A DNA stretch of 20,104 nucleotides, from the NCBI GenBank assembly GCA_009923345.1, contig RFTR01000012.1, positions 1-20,104 of the forward strand. Direction: 5' to 3'. The DNA is from Betaproteobacteria bacterium (lineage in GTDB: Bacteria; Pseudomonadota; Gammaproteobacteria; Burkholderiales; Burkholderiaceae_C). Under the pieces are notes generated by a model. The model did not search any database. It saw only the letters and a program-made list of their open reading frames with translations, and was not told the DNA's origin. The position numbers were made by a program, and so were the translations under genes. This document shows, piece by piece, positions 14,945 to 20,104 of the stretch (positions are counted from its first letter, which is position 1; each line of letters opens with the position of its first letter).

Positions 14945-15226
14945 ATGACAGTGCATCAAATTCAAATCCATGTTGAAAACATCAAGTGTGGAGGTTGCGA
15001 AAAGTCAATTGTCAAAGGGCTAAGTGCAATTGATGGTTTATCAAATATCGTGATTGACCGTGATCTACAGATGGTCAGTGTTACAGCGGACGAATCACAG
15101 CGAGATGCTATTGCTGCAAAGCTGAAGTCTATGGGCTATCCAGAATATGGAAGTGTTAGTGGACTTGATGCAGGACTGGCTAATGCAAAGTCATTTGTGA
15201 GTTGTGCGATCGGCCGAGTCTCCTAA
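14945..15226 (+). CDS. Small heavy-metal-associated (HMA) domain protein
   Basis: 93-residue cytoplasmic protein. The first 70 residues are a ferredoxin-like HMA domain with the metal- or thiol-binding loop NIKCGGCEKSI (Cys15, Cys18), SAIDGLSNIVIDRDLQMVSV and KLKSMGYPE. After it comes a C-terminal extension, NAKSFVSCAIGRVS, with a third cysteine (Cys87) that ordinary copper chaperones of about 68 residues lack. GAAAGGGGG just upstream (14931-14939) is a strong ribosome site for ATG 14945. It ends 14 bases from the convergent persulfide dioxygenase gene. It may be a copper chaperone, or a thiol or persulfide carrier given its place between soxB and the persulfide genes; the sequence does not decide. 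Confidence 0.85.
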   Translation: MTVHQIQIHVENIKCGGCEKSIVKGLSAIDGLSNIVIDRDLQMVSVTADESQRDAIAAKLKSMGYPEYGSVSGLDAGLANAKSFVSCAIGRVS

Positions 15227-15240
15227 CTTATTGCGTGTCT

Positions 15241-16116
15241 TCAAAGTGCATTTAATGGAATCTTCAAATAAGAGATTCCATTAGTCTCTTTTGGCGGCAA
15301 TTCGCCCGCACGAATATTGATCTGCACAGCAGGCAAGATCAAGACGGGCATCTCAAGAGTCGCATCGCGCTTGGTGCGCATCTCTACAAATTGGGCCTCT
15401 GTGATGCCATCATGCACATGGATATTTTTTGCCCGCTGTTCTGCGACGGTAGTCTCGAATGCAATTTCGCGGTCAGTTGGAGGATAGTCATGGCACATAA
15501 AAAGTCGCGTTTGTGCAGGCAAGCTCAAGATTTTGCGAGTGGATGCGTAGAGGGTGCGCGCATCTCCGCCTGGGAAATCGCATCGTGCGGTTCCTACATC
15601 AGGCATAAACATGGTGTCACCCACAAAAACGGCATCGCCAAATTGGTAAGCCACGCAAGCGGGTGTATGTCCAGGAACAAATAAAACTTTGCCAGTTATT
15701 TCACCAACTTTGAGTTCCTCTTCGTTAGCAAGTAGCCGGTCGAATTGCGAGCCGTCTTGTTTGAACTCTGCCTCCAAGTTGAAGATGCCTTTGAAGACCC
15801 TCTGTACTTGTGTGATGTGGTCGCCAATCGCTATCTTTCCGCCTAACTGTTGCTTCAGATAAGGGGCCGCGCTGACATGGTCGGCATGGGCGTGCGTTTC
15901 GAGAATCCACTCCACTTTGAGTTGGTGTTTTTTGACGTACTCGACCACTTTCTCTGCCGTTGTCGTGGTGGTTCTGCCCGACTTTGGGTCGTAGTCCAGA
16001 ACGGAGTCAATGATGGCGCAGGCGGTGCCAATGCCTTGGTGAACGATGTAAGTGATGGTCCAGGTGGCTTTGTCAAAGATGCCGTGGACGATGGGGGTTT
16101 GGCTTGAGGTGGTCAT
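15241..16116 (-). CDS. blh: Persulfide dioxygenase-type MBL protein (Blh/ETHE1-like)
   Basis: Non-haem-iron dioxygenase of the metallo-beta-lactamase fold that oxidises glutathione persulfide to sulfite; cytoplasmic, 291 residues. Metal and family motifs are THAHADHVSAAPYLK (His75, His77, Asp79, His80), FVPGHTPACVAYQFGD (His150), VFVGDTMFMPDVGTARCDFPGGDARTLY (Asp167) and LFMCHDYPP. The ending YLKIPLNAL is typical of the bacterial Blh group controlled by BigR in Xylella and Agrobacterium. AAGG lies seven bases before ATG on the minus strand. It diverges from an ArsR-family repressor and shares a fully overlapping promoter region with it. The exact substrate (GSSH or other low-molecular persulfide) is inferred from the family. 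Confidence 0.92.
   Translation of the reverse strand: MTTSSQTPIVHGIFDKATWTITYIVHQGIGTACAIIDSVLDYDPKSGRTTTTTAEKVVEYVKKHQLKVEWILETHAHADHVSAAPYLKQQLGGKIAIGDHITQVQRVFKGIFNLEAEFKQDGSQFDRLLANEEELKVGEITGKVLFVPGHTPACVAYQFGDAVFVGDTMFMPDVGTARCDFPGGDARTLYASTRKILSLPAQTRLFMCHDYPPTDREIAFETTVAEQRAKNIHVHDGITEAQFVEMRTKRDATLEMPVLILPAVQINIRAGELPPKETNGISYLKIPLNAL
15253..15283. repeat. Inverted repeat inside the 3' end of the dioxygenase gene, possible terminator
   Basis: TAATGGAATCT (15253-15263) and AGATTCCATTA (15273-15283) are perfect 11-base arms with a 9-base gap. Read on the plus strand, the right arm is followed by TCTCTTTT, so it could end transcription of the HMA gene. On the minus strand no T run follows. 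It codes for the conserved C-terminal residues of the dioxygenase. Confidence 0.55.
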
Positions 16117-16143
16117 TCGAATGCCTTTTAATTAAGTTTCGAA
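16115..16143. repeat. Two TTCGAA hexamers about two helical turns apart
   Basis: TTCGAA occurs at 16116-16121 (within ATTCGAAT, touching the dioxygenase start codon) and at 16138-16143, 22 bases apart, in the dioxygenase leader. They could be secondary operator half-sites or chance. Confidence 0.3.
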
Positions 16144-16144
16144 T

Positions 16145-16173
16145 AGTATATTGACAGATATATTAAAAGTCAA
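16145..16173 (-). promoter_or_regulatory. Minus-strand promoter of the persulfide dioxygenase gene
   Basis: On the minus strand TTGACT (16173-16168), a 17-base spacer and TATACT (16150-16145), each one base off or better than sigma-70 consensus. The start codon is 28 bases beyond the -10 box. It shares its DNA with the plus-strand promoter. Confidence 0.75.
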
Positions 16174-16175
16174 TA
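16149..16175. promoter_or_regulatory. Inverted repeat, probable operator of the BigR/SqrR-type repressor
   Basis: TATTGAC (16149-16155) and GTCAATA (16169-16175) form 7-base arms around 13 A/T-rich bases. The arms contain the -35 boxes of both divergent promoters, so one bound dimer would block both. Confidence 0.65.
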
Positions 16176-16179
16176 GAAT
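16151..16179 (+). promoter_or_regulatory. Plus-strand promoter of the ArsR-family regulator and pmpAB
   Basis: TTGACA (16151-16156), a 17-base spacer and TAGAAT (16174-16179): a perfect -35 and a 5-of-6 -10 box. Start codon 16208 follows 28 bases after the -10 box. Confidence 0.78.
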
Positions 16180-16207
16180 ATGAAAAATTAATTCATTAAA
16201 GGCTTAT

Positions 16208-16519
16208 ATGAGTGTTGCATCCCTAGAACTAGAGCAAATGCACAGCGCTGCTGAGCAGGCTTGCAAGTTAATGAAGGTGCTTTCCAACCCAGACCGTTTG
16301 ATGATTCTTTGCCAACTGTCTAAGGGTGAGTTGCGGGTGGGTGAGATTGAAGAGATCCTCGGAATCGGTCAACCCACACTCTCCCAGCAACTCACCGTGT
16401 TGCGCGATGAAGAACTTGTCGAAACGCGGCGTGAAGGAAAGAGTATTTATTACCAAGTTAAGAGCCCAAAGGCTCTGGCTGTCATAGGTACTTTGTACGA
16501 ACAATATTGCAAACCATAA
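16208..16519 (+). CDS. bigR: BigR/SqrR-type persulfide-sensing ArsR repressor
   Basis: ArsR-family winged-helix repressor of 103 residues. The core reads ACKLMKVLSNPDRLMILCQL, then VGEIEEILGIGQPTLSQQLTVLRDEELV (recognition helix) and RREGKSIYYQV (wing). Cys35 (helix 2) and Cys101 (C-terminal helix) are 66 residues apart. That is the same spacing as the sensor pair reported for BigR (Cys42/Cys108) and SqrR (Cys41/Cys107), which form a tetrasulfide or disulfide link and release DNA. It has a third cysteine, Cys19. AAAGG at 16198-16202 serves ATG 16208. It diverges from the dioxygenase over an inverted repeat and leads into pmpAB 10 bases later, the classical bigR operon arrangement. Autoregulation is likely. 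Confidence 0.92.
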   Translation: MSVASLELEQMHSAAEQACKLMKVLSNPDRLMILCQLSKGELRVGEIEEILGIGQPTLSQQLTVLRDEELVETRREGKSIYYQVKSPKALAVIGTLYEQYCKP

Positions 16520-16529
16520 AGGCATATAT

Positions 16530-16967
16530 ATGACGATTGATTGGATTCATTTCACTCCTTGGCTGTCTTTGGCCGGCGGAATTTTGTTGGGGCTTGCCTC
16601 GGCGGCATTCATATTGGTCAATGGCCGTATCTTGGGTATTAGCGGTATCTTGGGCGGGTTATTGGTACCGCGCTTGGGTGATATCGGATGGCGTATTGCG
16701 TTTCTGTTGGGTATGGCAGCTGCACCTTTTGTGAGCGGGCTGATATTGCCCGCTGGTTATTTGGAGGCACCACGCATAGAGGCAGGCTACATAGCGATAG
16801 CCATTGCTGGTTTATTGGTTGGCTTTGGCACGCGCTATGGATCAGGCTGTACCAGCGGTCATGGTGTGTGTGGGCTGTCACGGCTGTCGCCACGCTCTTT
16901 GGTTTCGACGCTGACTTTTATGGGCTTAGGTTTTTTGGTTGTCTTCGTGATGCGTCACGCGTTTTAA
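16530..16967 (+). CDS. pmpA: YeeE/YedE-type membrane protein, first half (PmpA-like)
   Basis: Integral membrane protein, 145 residues with four likely membrane segments (near 10-30, 38-50, 55-75, 85-100, and a last one at 122-140). Its signature GFGTRYGSGCTSGHGVCGLSR (Cys107, Cys114) is the thiosulfate- or sulfur-binding motif of the YeeE/YedE (sulf_transp, DUF395) family. Full-length YeeE imports thiosulfate; here the protein is split into two genes, this and the next. It follows the repressor by 10 bases with a ribosome site in between. Transport of thiosulfate, sulfide or persulfide is inferred from the family and the neighbours. Confidence 0.9.
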   Translation: MTIDWIHFTPWLSLAGGILLGLASAAFILVNGRILGISGILGGLLVPRLGDIGWRIAFLLGMAAAPFVSGLILPAGYLEAPRIEAGYIAIAIAGLLVGFGTRYGSGCTSGHGVCGLSRLSPRSLVSTLTFMGLGFLVVFVMRHAF

Positions 16968-16983
16968 AAAGAATTGGACACAT

Positions 16984-17412
16984 ATGCAACACAGAATCAG
17001 TGAATTTTTAGTCGGCCTGTTATTTGGCTTAGGACTCATACTCTCCGGTATGACCGATCCAGGAAAGGTCATTGGGTTTTTAGATATTTTTGGTGCATGG
17101 GACCCGTCACTTGCTTTGGTGATGGCGGGGGCTATTGCAGTTGGATTTTTTGCATTTGCATTCGCCAAAAAAAGAACTGTCAACTTTTTAGGCGGCGCCT
17201 TGCATTTACCTAAAAGCAACCAAATCGATAAGCCCTTGGTGATTGGTGCCGTGTTGTTCGGAGCTGGTTGGGGATTGGCTGGCTTTTGTCCAGGCCCTGG
17301 GCTCGTGTCGTTGGCATCCGGTCAAGTCAAAGGTTTTTTGTTTGTCGTATTCATGGTGATAGGTATGCAGTTATTTGAAATGTTTAATCGCCGCGGCTTC
17401 CCGCCAAAATAA
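16984..17412 (+). CDS. pmpB: YeeE/YedE-type membrane protein, second half (PmpB-like)
   Basis: 142-residue integral membrane protein with the second-half signature of the YeeE/YedE family. It opens ISEFLVGLLFGLGLILSGMTDPGKVIGFLDIFGAWDPSLALVM and has the later motif LFGAGWGLAGFCPGPGLVSLASG (Cys102). Together with the preceding protein it would form a complete YeeE-like channel with the three cysteines lined up along the pore. Start ATG 16984 is 16 bases after the previous stop. The next start, GTG 17458 of a broken gene, has the best ribosome site of the operon (AAGGAG). Confidence 0.9.
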   Translation: MQHRISEFLVGLLFGLGLILSGMTDPGKVIGFLDIFGAWDPSLALVMAGAIAVGFFAFAFAKKRTVNFLGGALHLPKSNQIDKPLVIGAVLFGAGWGLAGFCPGPGLVSLASGQVKGFLFVVFMVIGMQLFEMFNRRGFPPK

Positions 17413-17457
17413 ATTAAAGTAGGCTGATGAATCTAAGCAAATCACAAGGAGTAAAGC

Positions 17458-17770
17458 GTGAAGATCAAAAAGATAACCGATCAACTATCGGTAGCAGACC
17501 AAATCACCAAAAACAATGTTTCTGACATAACCAAAGCAGGATTCAAATCCATCATATGCAATCGACCTGATGGCGAAGTTCCCGGTCAACCCGCATTCAA
17601 AGACATTGAGCAAGCGGCTATCAAAGCCAATTTGCCCATTCGCTATCTACCTGCTGTGTCTGGAGCGGTAACGCCTAAGTTAGGGCAAGAGTTTGGAAAC
17701 TATGGACAGGGCTTCTATTGTGCAAACAGCAGCCAATGCTGGCTATGACATATCTGCCATATCTCTGTAA
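17458..17770 (+). pseudogene. Broken DUF442 (beta-lactamase hydrolase-like) phosphatase gene
   Basis: From GTG 17458 (AAGGAG six bases upstream) the frame encodes the N-terminal half of a DUF442/TIGR01244 protein: ITDQLSVADQITKNNVSDI, AGFKSIICNRPDGEVPGQPAF, LPIRYLPAVSGAVTPKLGQEF. Near 17697 the homology breaks and the frame runs on as unrelated residues to a stop at 17746-17748. The family C-terminus reappears in another frame from about 17702: ASIVQTAANAGYDISAISL, stop TAA 17768-17770. The section expected between them, roughly 30-45 residues with the catalytic Cys-x5-Arg phosphatase loop, is missing. An internal deletion with frameshift explains this. In related bacteria this domain accompanies, or is fused to, the Blh dioxygenase. 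Confidence 0.85.
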
Positions 17771-17812
17771 TTTAATGGCACGCCAAGCCATGCATGTGCG
17801 TGGTTCTGACGC

Positions 17813-18658
17813 ATGCAATCAGGAAGATGGTCAACTAAAAGGCTTTGCGTGACCCTTGTTCTTGTTCTGGGAATTTTCATTGGTGCCATTATGGGTTTGA
17901 CTGGAGCAGGTGGCGGCATTTTGGCAGTGCCTGTGTTGGTTGCAGGCATGCACTGGAGCATGCAGCAAGCAGCGCCAGTGGCATTGATTGCCGTGGCAGC
18001 AGGTGCAGCGGTGGGCGCTATCGACGGATTCAGACACCGCTTGGTTCGCTACAAGGCCGCTATCTTGATGGCGATTTGCGGAATTCCTGTGACGCGGTTG
18101 GGGCAATATTGGGCGCATCTGTTGCCGCAATTTTTATTGATGGTCGGCTTTGCCTTACTCATGCTGGCGGTTTCGTGGCGCTTTTATAAGCAGTCAAAAC
18201 AAACGCACCTTAATTCAGAAGAAGACGCACTGCGCTTAGCTTTTATTAGTAATGAAACTGGCAAGTTCATTTGGACACCAGTGGCTGCTTTGGTATTGGC
18301 AGCGATTGGCATGTTGACGGGTCTGATGACTGGGTTGCTGGGCGTAGGCGGCGGGTTTTTGATCGTGCCATTGATGCGACGCTTCACCCATCTGGCTGTA
18401 CCTGGCATCGTGGCGACGTCCCTATTTGTTATTACTTTGGTAGGAAGTGGTGGTGTTGCCAATGCATTGCTTGCGGGTGCCGAATTACCTGTGGTTGAAA
18501 CAAGTAGTTTTGTAGGCGCCATGGTTGGCGGCATGTTGATTGGCCGACGCGTCTCGCGCAAGCTACAAGCATGGCAAGTACAACGCGGATTTGCGCTTTT
18601 GTTGTTTGCTGTATCGCTTTATATGTTGTGTAAAGCGTATTTAAATTTTCAACTCTGA
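17813..18658 (+). CDS. tauE: TauE/SafE-family anion exporter
   Basis: Inner-membrane protein of 281 residues with about eight membrane segments in two homologous halves. The first repeat reads GIFIGAIMGLTGAGGGILAVPVLV with AAPVALIAVAAGAAVGAIDG; the second reads GMLTGLMTGLLGVGGGFLIVPLM with GIVATSLFVITLVGSGG. Members export sulfite, sulfoacetate or related anions, so removal of sulfite made by the persulfide dioxygenase is a reasonable inference. Two starts are possible. ATG 17813 has no clear ribosome site; GTG 17849 has AAGG six bases upstream and begins TLVLVLGIFIG, close to the family N-terminus. It ends 22 bases from the convergent fccB gene. Confidence 0.9.
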   Translation: MQSGRWSTKRLCVTLVLVLGIFIGAIMGLTGAGGGILAVPVLVAGMHWSMQQAAPVALIAVAAGAAVGAIDGFRHRLVRYKAAILMAICGIPVTRLGQYWAHLLPQFLLMVGFALLMLAVSWRFYKQSKQTHLNSEEDALRLAFISNETGKFIWTPVAALVLAAIGMLTGLMTGLLGVGGGFLIVPLMRRFTHLAVPGIVATSLFVITLVGSGGVANALLAGAELPVVETSSFVGAMVGGMLIGRRVSRKLQAWQVQRGFALLLFAVSLYMLCKAYLNFQL

Positions 18659-18680
18659 ACTTCTAAGCCCAGACAGAAGC

Positions 18681-19967
18681 TTATCGCAAAGTGTCAGCCC
18701 AAATATTTTGTGCCCAGTTCCAAGCATAGATAGCCTCTAATTCGCTAGGCGCAGCAGACAATCCGCCAGAGCCAGGCACTGTTTTATAGGTTTTGTCTTT
18801 GCTGTCGTATTGATGTACCGAGGCAACGTGTACAACATATTTGTCATTGACAAAGCTATAACAAGTGTTCATCAGATAAGGTTCAGGATTGATAGCTACA
18901 TCTGAGAGTTGGGCCACGATGGCAGCTGCAACGACTTTGGCATGTGAGTTAGCCATATGGCCAGATTTAGGCATGGCCGGTGCGGCCAAGATTGAGTCGC
19001 CAATGATGTGTATGTCTTTACTTTGCGTTGATTCAAAAGTTTGGTAATTCACACCGCACCAGCGGTTGTTGGCATTGGCTAGGCCCGTTTGTACGGCAAT
19101 ACTGCCAGCGCGCATTGCAGGAATGACGTTTAAGACATTCGCTTTTACGTCGTTTTGCACCTCAAACTTCAAGGTGTTTGATTTGGCATCAACAGCAGTT
19201 ACTTTGTGCTGTGGAATGTATTCCAAGATGCCTTTGTAGTTGTCTGCCCAAAACTTTTTAAACAGTGCGCCTTTAGACGTTACATCTTGGTTGGCATCCA
19301 AGATCAACACCTTGGATTTCGGTTTGTTTTGTTTGAAATAATGCGCCACTTGGCTTGCACGCTCATAGGGTCCGGGTGGGCAACGATAGGGTGCTTCTGG
19401 AATAGTGATGGCAAACACCCCGCCATCAGGCATATCCACTAATTGTTTACGCAAATTGGAGGTCTCTTGTCCAGCTTTCCAAGCTTGGAAAATTTGACCC
19501 GAGTCGCTCGCCTGCTTGAGACCTTCAACTGTATTGAACATCAGTTCAATACCCGGAGAAAGAATCATCTTGTCATAGCGAATGCTGGAGCCGCTTGCAA
19601 GAGTTGCTATTTTCTTGGTAGCGTCGATATTGCTCACGTAGTCGCGAACCACATTCACGCCATGTTTGCTCGCTAGGTTGTCGTAGGGCGTTGTAATGTC
19701 TGCAATAGTCTTACTTCCACCAATGACTAAGTTAGACATTGGGCAAGAAACAAAGGCTGATTCTGGTTCGATGAGTACGACATCAATTTGGTAGTTGGAG
19801 AGCATGCGTACATATTTAGCAGCTGCCGCACCACCATAACCGCCACCCACAACTAGGACGCGTGTTTTTTCAGGAATGCGACCCGTAGTGGCACAACCCA
19901 CCAAACTGGCTAAAGAAGCCATGGAGCCTAATGCCATTGAGGCTTGAACAAAATTACGACGTTTCAT
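18681..19967 (-). CDS. fccB: Flavocytochrome c sulfide dehydrogenase, flavoprotein subunit (FccB/SoxF)
   Basis: Periplasmic FAD enzyme that oxidises sulfide to sulfur or polysulfide and passes electrons to its cytochrome partner. 428 residues. The signal KRRNFVQASMALGSMASL is twin-arginine, and its end SLVGC-A also fits a lipobox (Cys25). The FAD-binding motif is VLVVGGGYGGAAAAKY. Cys75 in FVSCPMSNLVIGG matches the cysteine that carries FAD covalently. Cys196 (APYRCPPGPYERA) and Cys369 (YLMNTCYSFV) match the redox-active disulfide, spaced 173 residues here. The late block is IHIIGDSILAAPAMPKSGHMANSHAKV. AGGAG just before ATG is a strong ribosome site. fccA lies directly upstream on the same strand. 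Confidence 0.95.
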   Translation of the reverse strand: MKRRNFVQASMALGSMASLASLVGCATTGRIPEKTRVLVVGGGYGGAAAAKYVRMLSNYQIDVVLIEPESAFVSCPMSNLVIGGSKTIADITTPYDNLASKHGVNVVRDYVSNIDATKKIATLASGSSIRYDKMILSPGIELMFNTVEGLKQASDSGQIFQAWKAGQETSNLRKQLVDMPDGGVFAITIPEAPYRCPPGPYERASQVAHYFKQNKPKSKVLILDANQDVTSKGALFKKFWADNYKGILEYIPQHKVTAVDAKSNTLKFEVQNDVKANVLNVIPAMRAGSIAVQTGLANANNRWCGVNYQTFESTQSKDIHIIGDSILAAPAMPKSGHMANSHAKVVAAAIVAQLSDVAINPEPYLMNTCYSFVNDKYVVHVASVHQYDSKDKTYKTVPGSGGLSAAPSELEAIYAWNWAQNIWADTLR

Positions 19968-19994
19968 ACGAATCTCCTGCTAATTTTTTGTTGT

Positions 19995-20104
19995 TTAACG
20001 CTTGTTATTGGCGTAATAAATAGCAATGCTCTCTATTTGCGCGTCGGTTAAGCCTTTGGTGAGTTGGTGCATCACCGTAGCAGGACGGGTCCCGTCTTTA
20101 AATG
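19995..20104 (-). CDS. fccA: C-terminal end of a class I cytochrome c, probable FccA
   Basis: Only the last 36 codons are in the window, reading leftward: FKDGTRPATVMHQLTKGLTD, then AQIESIAIYYANNKR and TAA at 19997-19995. The Met in PATVMHQL is the expected axial haem ligand and the following helix is typical of class I cytochromes c. Being 27 bases upstream of fccB on the same strand, it is most likely the cytochrome subunit of the sulfide dehydrogenase. The haem-binding CxxCH and the signal peptide lie beyond the window edge. Confidence 0.85.
   Translation of the reverse strand, partial: FKDGTRPATVMHQLTKGLTDAQIESIAIYYANNKR

Noticed and set aside
17790..17817. Hairpin TGCGT/ACGCA ahead of the tauE start
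   Set aside because: Five to seven pairs including wobbles, no T run and no match to a known leader; likely chance.
18659..18680. Bidirectional terminator between tauE and fccB
   Set aside because: Only a 5-base CTTCT/AGAAG stem with a 10-base loop and no T run; too weak to call.
1..20104. tRNA or rRNA genes, insertion sequences, CRISPR arrays, integrase or attachment sites
   Set aside because: Searched by eye on both strands; no cloverleaf, transposase motif, regularly spaced repeat or flanking direct repeat was recognised.

Overview
The window looks like a chromosomal segment of a betaproteobacterium, most likely Burkholderiales (Comamonadaceae-like). The reasons are the housekeeping order phrB / yqgE-ruvX-pyrR-pyrB-pyrC'-plsC, the non-catalytic dihydroorotase paralogue next to pyrB, and a Sox set with SoxCD, single-haem SoxA and long SoxX. 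Base composition looks close to 50% G+C by eye. No tRNA, rRNA, insertion sequence, integrase or CRISPR array is visible. No stretch longer than about 300 bases lacks a gene.

Left part (1-5934), housekeeping. phrB (photolyase) runs leftward off the window edge. Diverging from it is a tightly packed operon: yqgE, ruvX, pyrR, pyrB, pyrC' and plsC, with ATGA overlaps or gaps of 1-12 bases. It combines a conserved UPF0301 protein, a Holliday-junction-resolvase-like protein, pyrimidine synthesis and salvage genes and a phospholipid acyltransferase.

Middle part (5953-15226), thiosulfate oxidation. An ArsR-family regulator (SoxR-like by position) precedes a secreted metallo-beta-lactamase-fold protein (SoxH-like), a SoxW-type periplasmic thioredoxin and a short c-haem protein without an export signal. 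These are followed by soxCD, soxYZ, soxA and soxX. A clear intrinsic terminator separates soxX from soxB, and a small heavy-metal-associated (HMA) protein follows soxB. SoxYZ would carry the sulfur on the SoxY Cys, SoxXA would load it, SoxB would release sulfate, and SoxCD would oxidise the sulfane sulfur. The set is therefore of the complete type that forms no sulfur globules.

Right part (15241-20104), sulfide and persulfide handling. A Blh/ETHE1-like persulfide dioxygenase diverges from a BigR/SqrR-type persulfide-sensing repressor, which is followed by pmpA-pmpB (two half-size YeeE/YedE proteins), a broken DUF442 phosphatase-like gene and a TauE/SafE exporter. The 91-base divergent region holds two mirror-image promoters occupying the same 35 bases over an inverted repeat, which looks like a single operator switch. 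At the far right, on the minus strand, lies a flavocytochrome c sulfide dehydrogenase pair: fccB complete, and the last codons of fccA.

Together the genes suggest an organism that detoxifies and gains energy from reduced sulfur. FCSD would oxidise sulfide, the dioxygenase would turn glutathione persulfide into sulfite, TauE could export sulfite or a related anion, Sox would oxidise thiosulfate, and two ArsR-family regulators would control the blocks. I see no wholly unknown system. The most unusual points are the symmetric overlapping promoter pair, the deleted catalytic core of the DUF442 gene, the leaderless c-haem protein, and the terminator just ahead of soxB.
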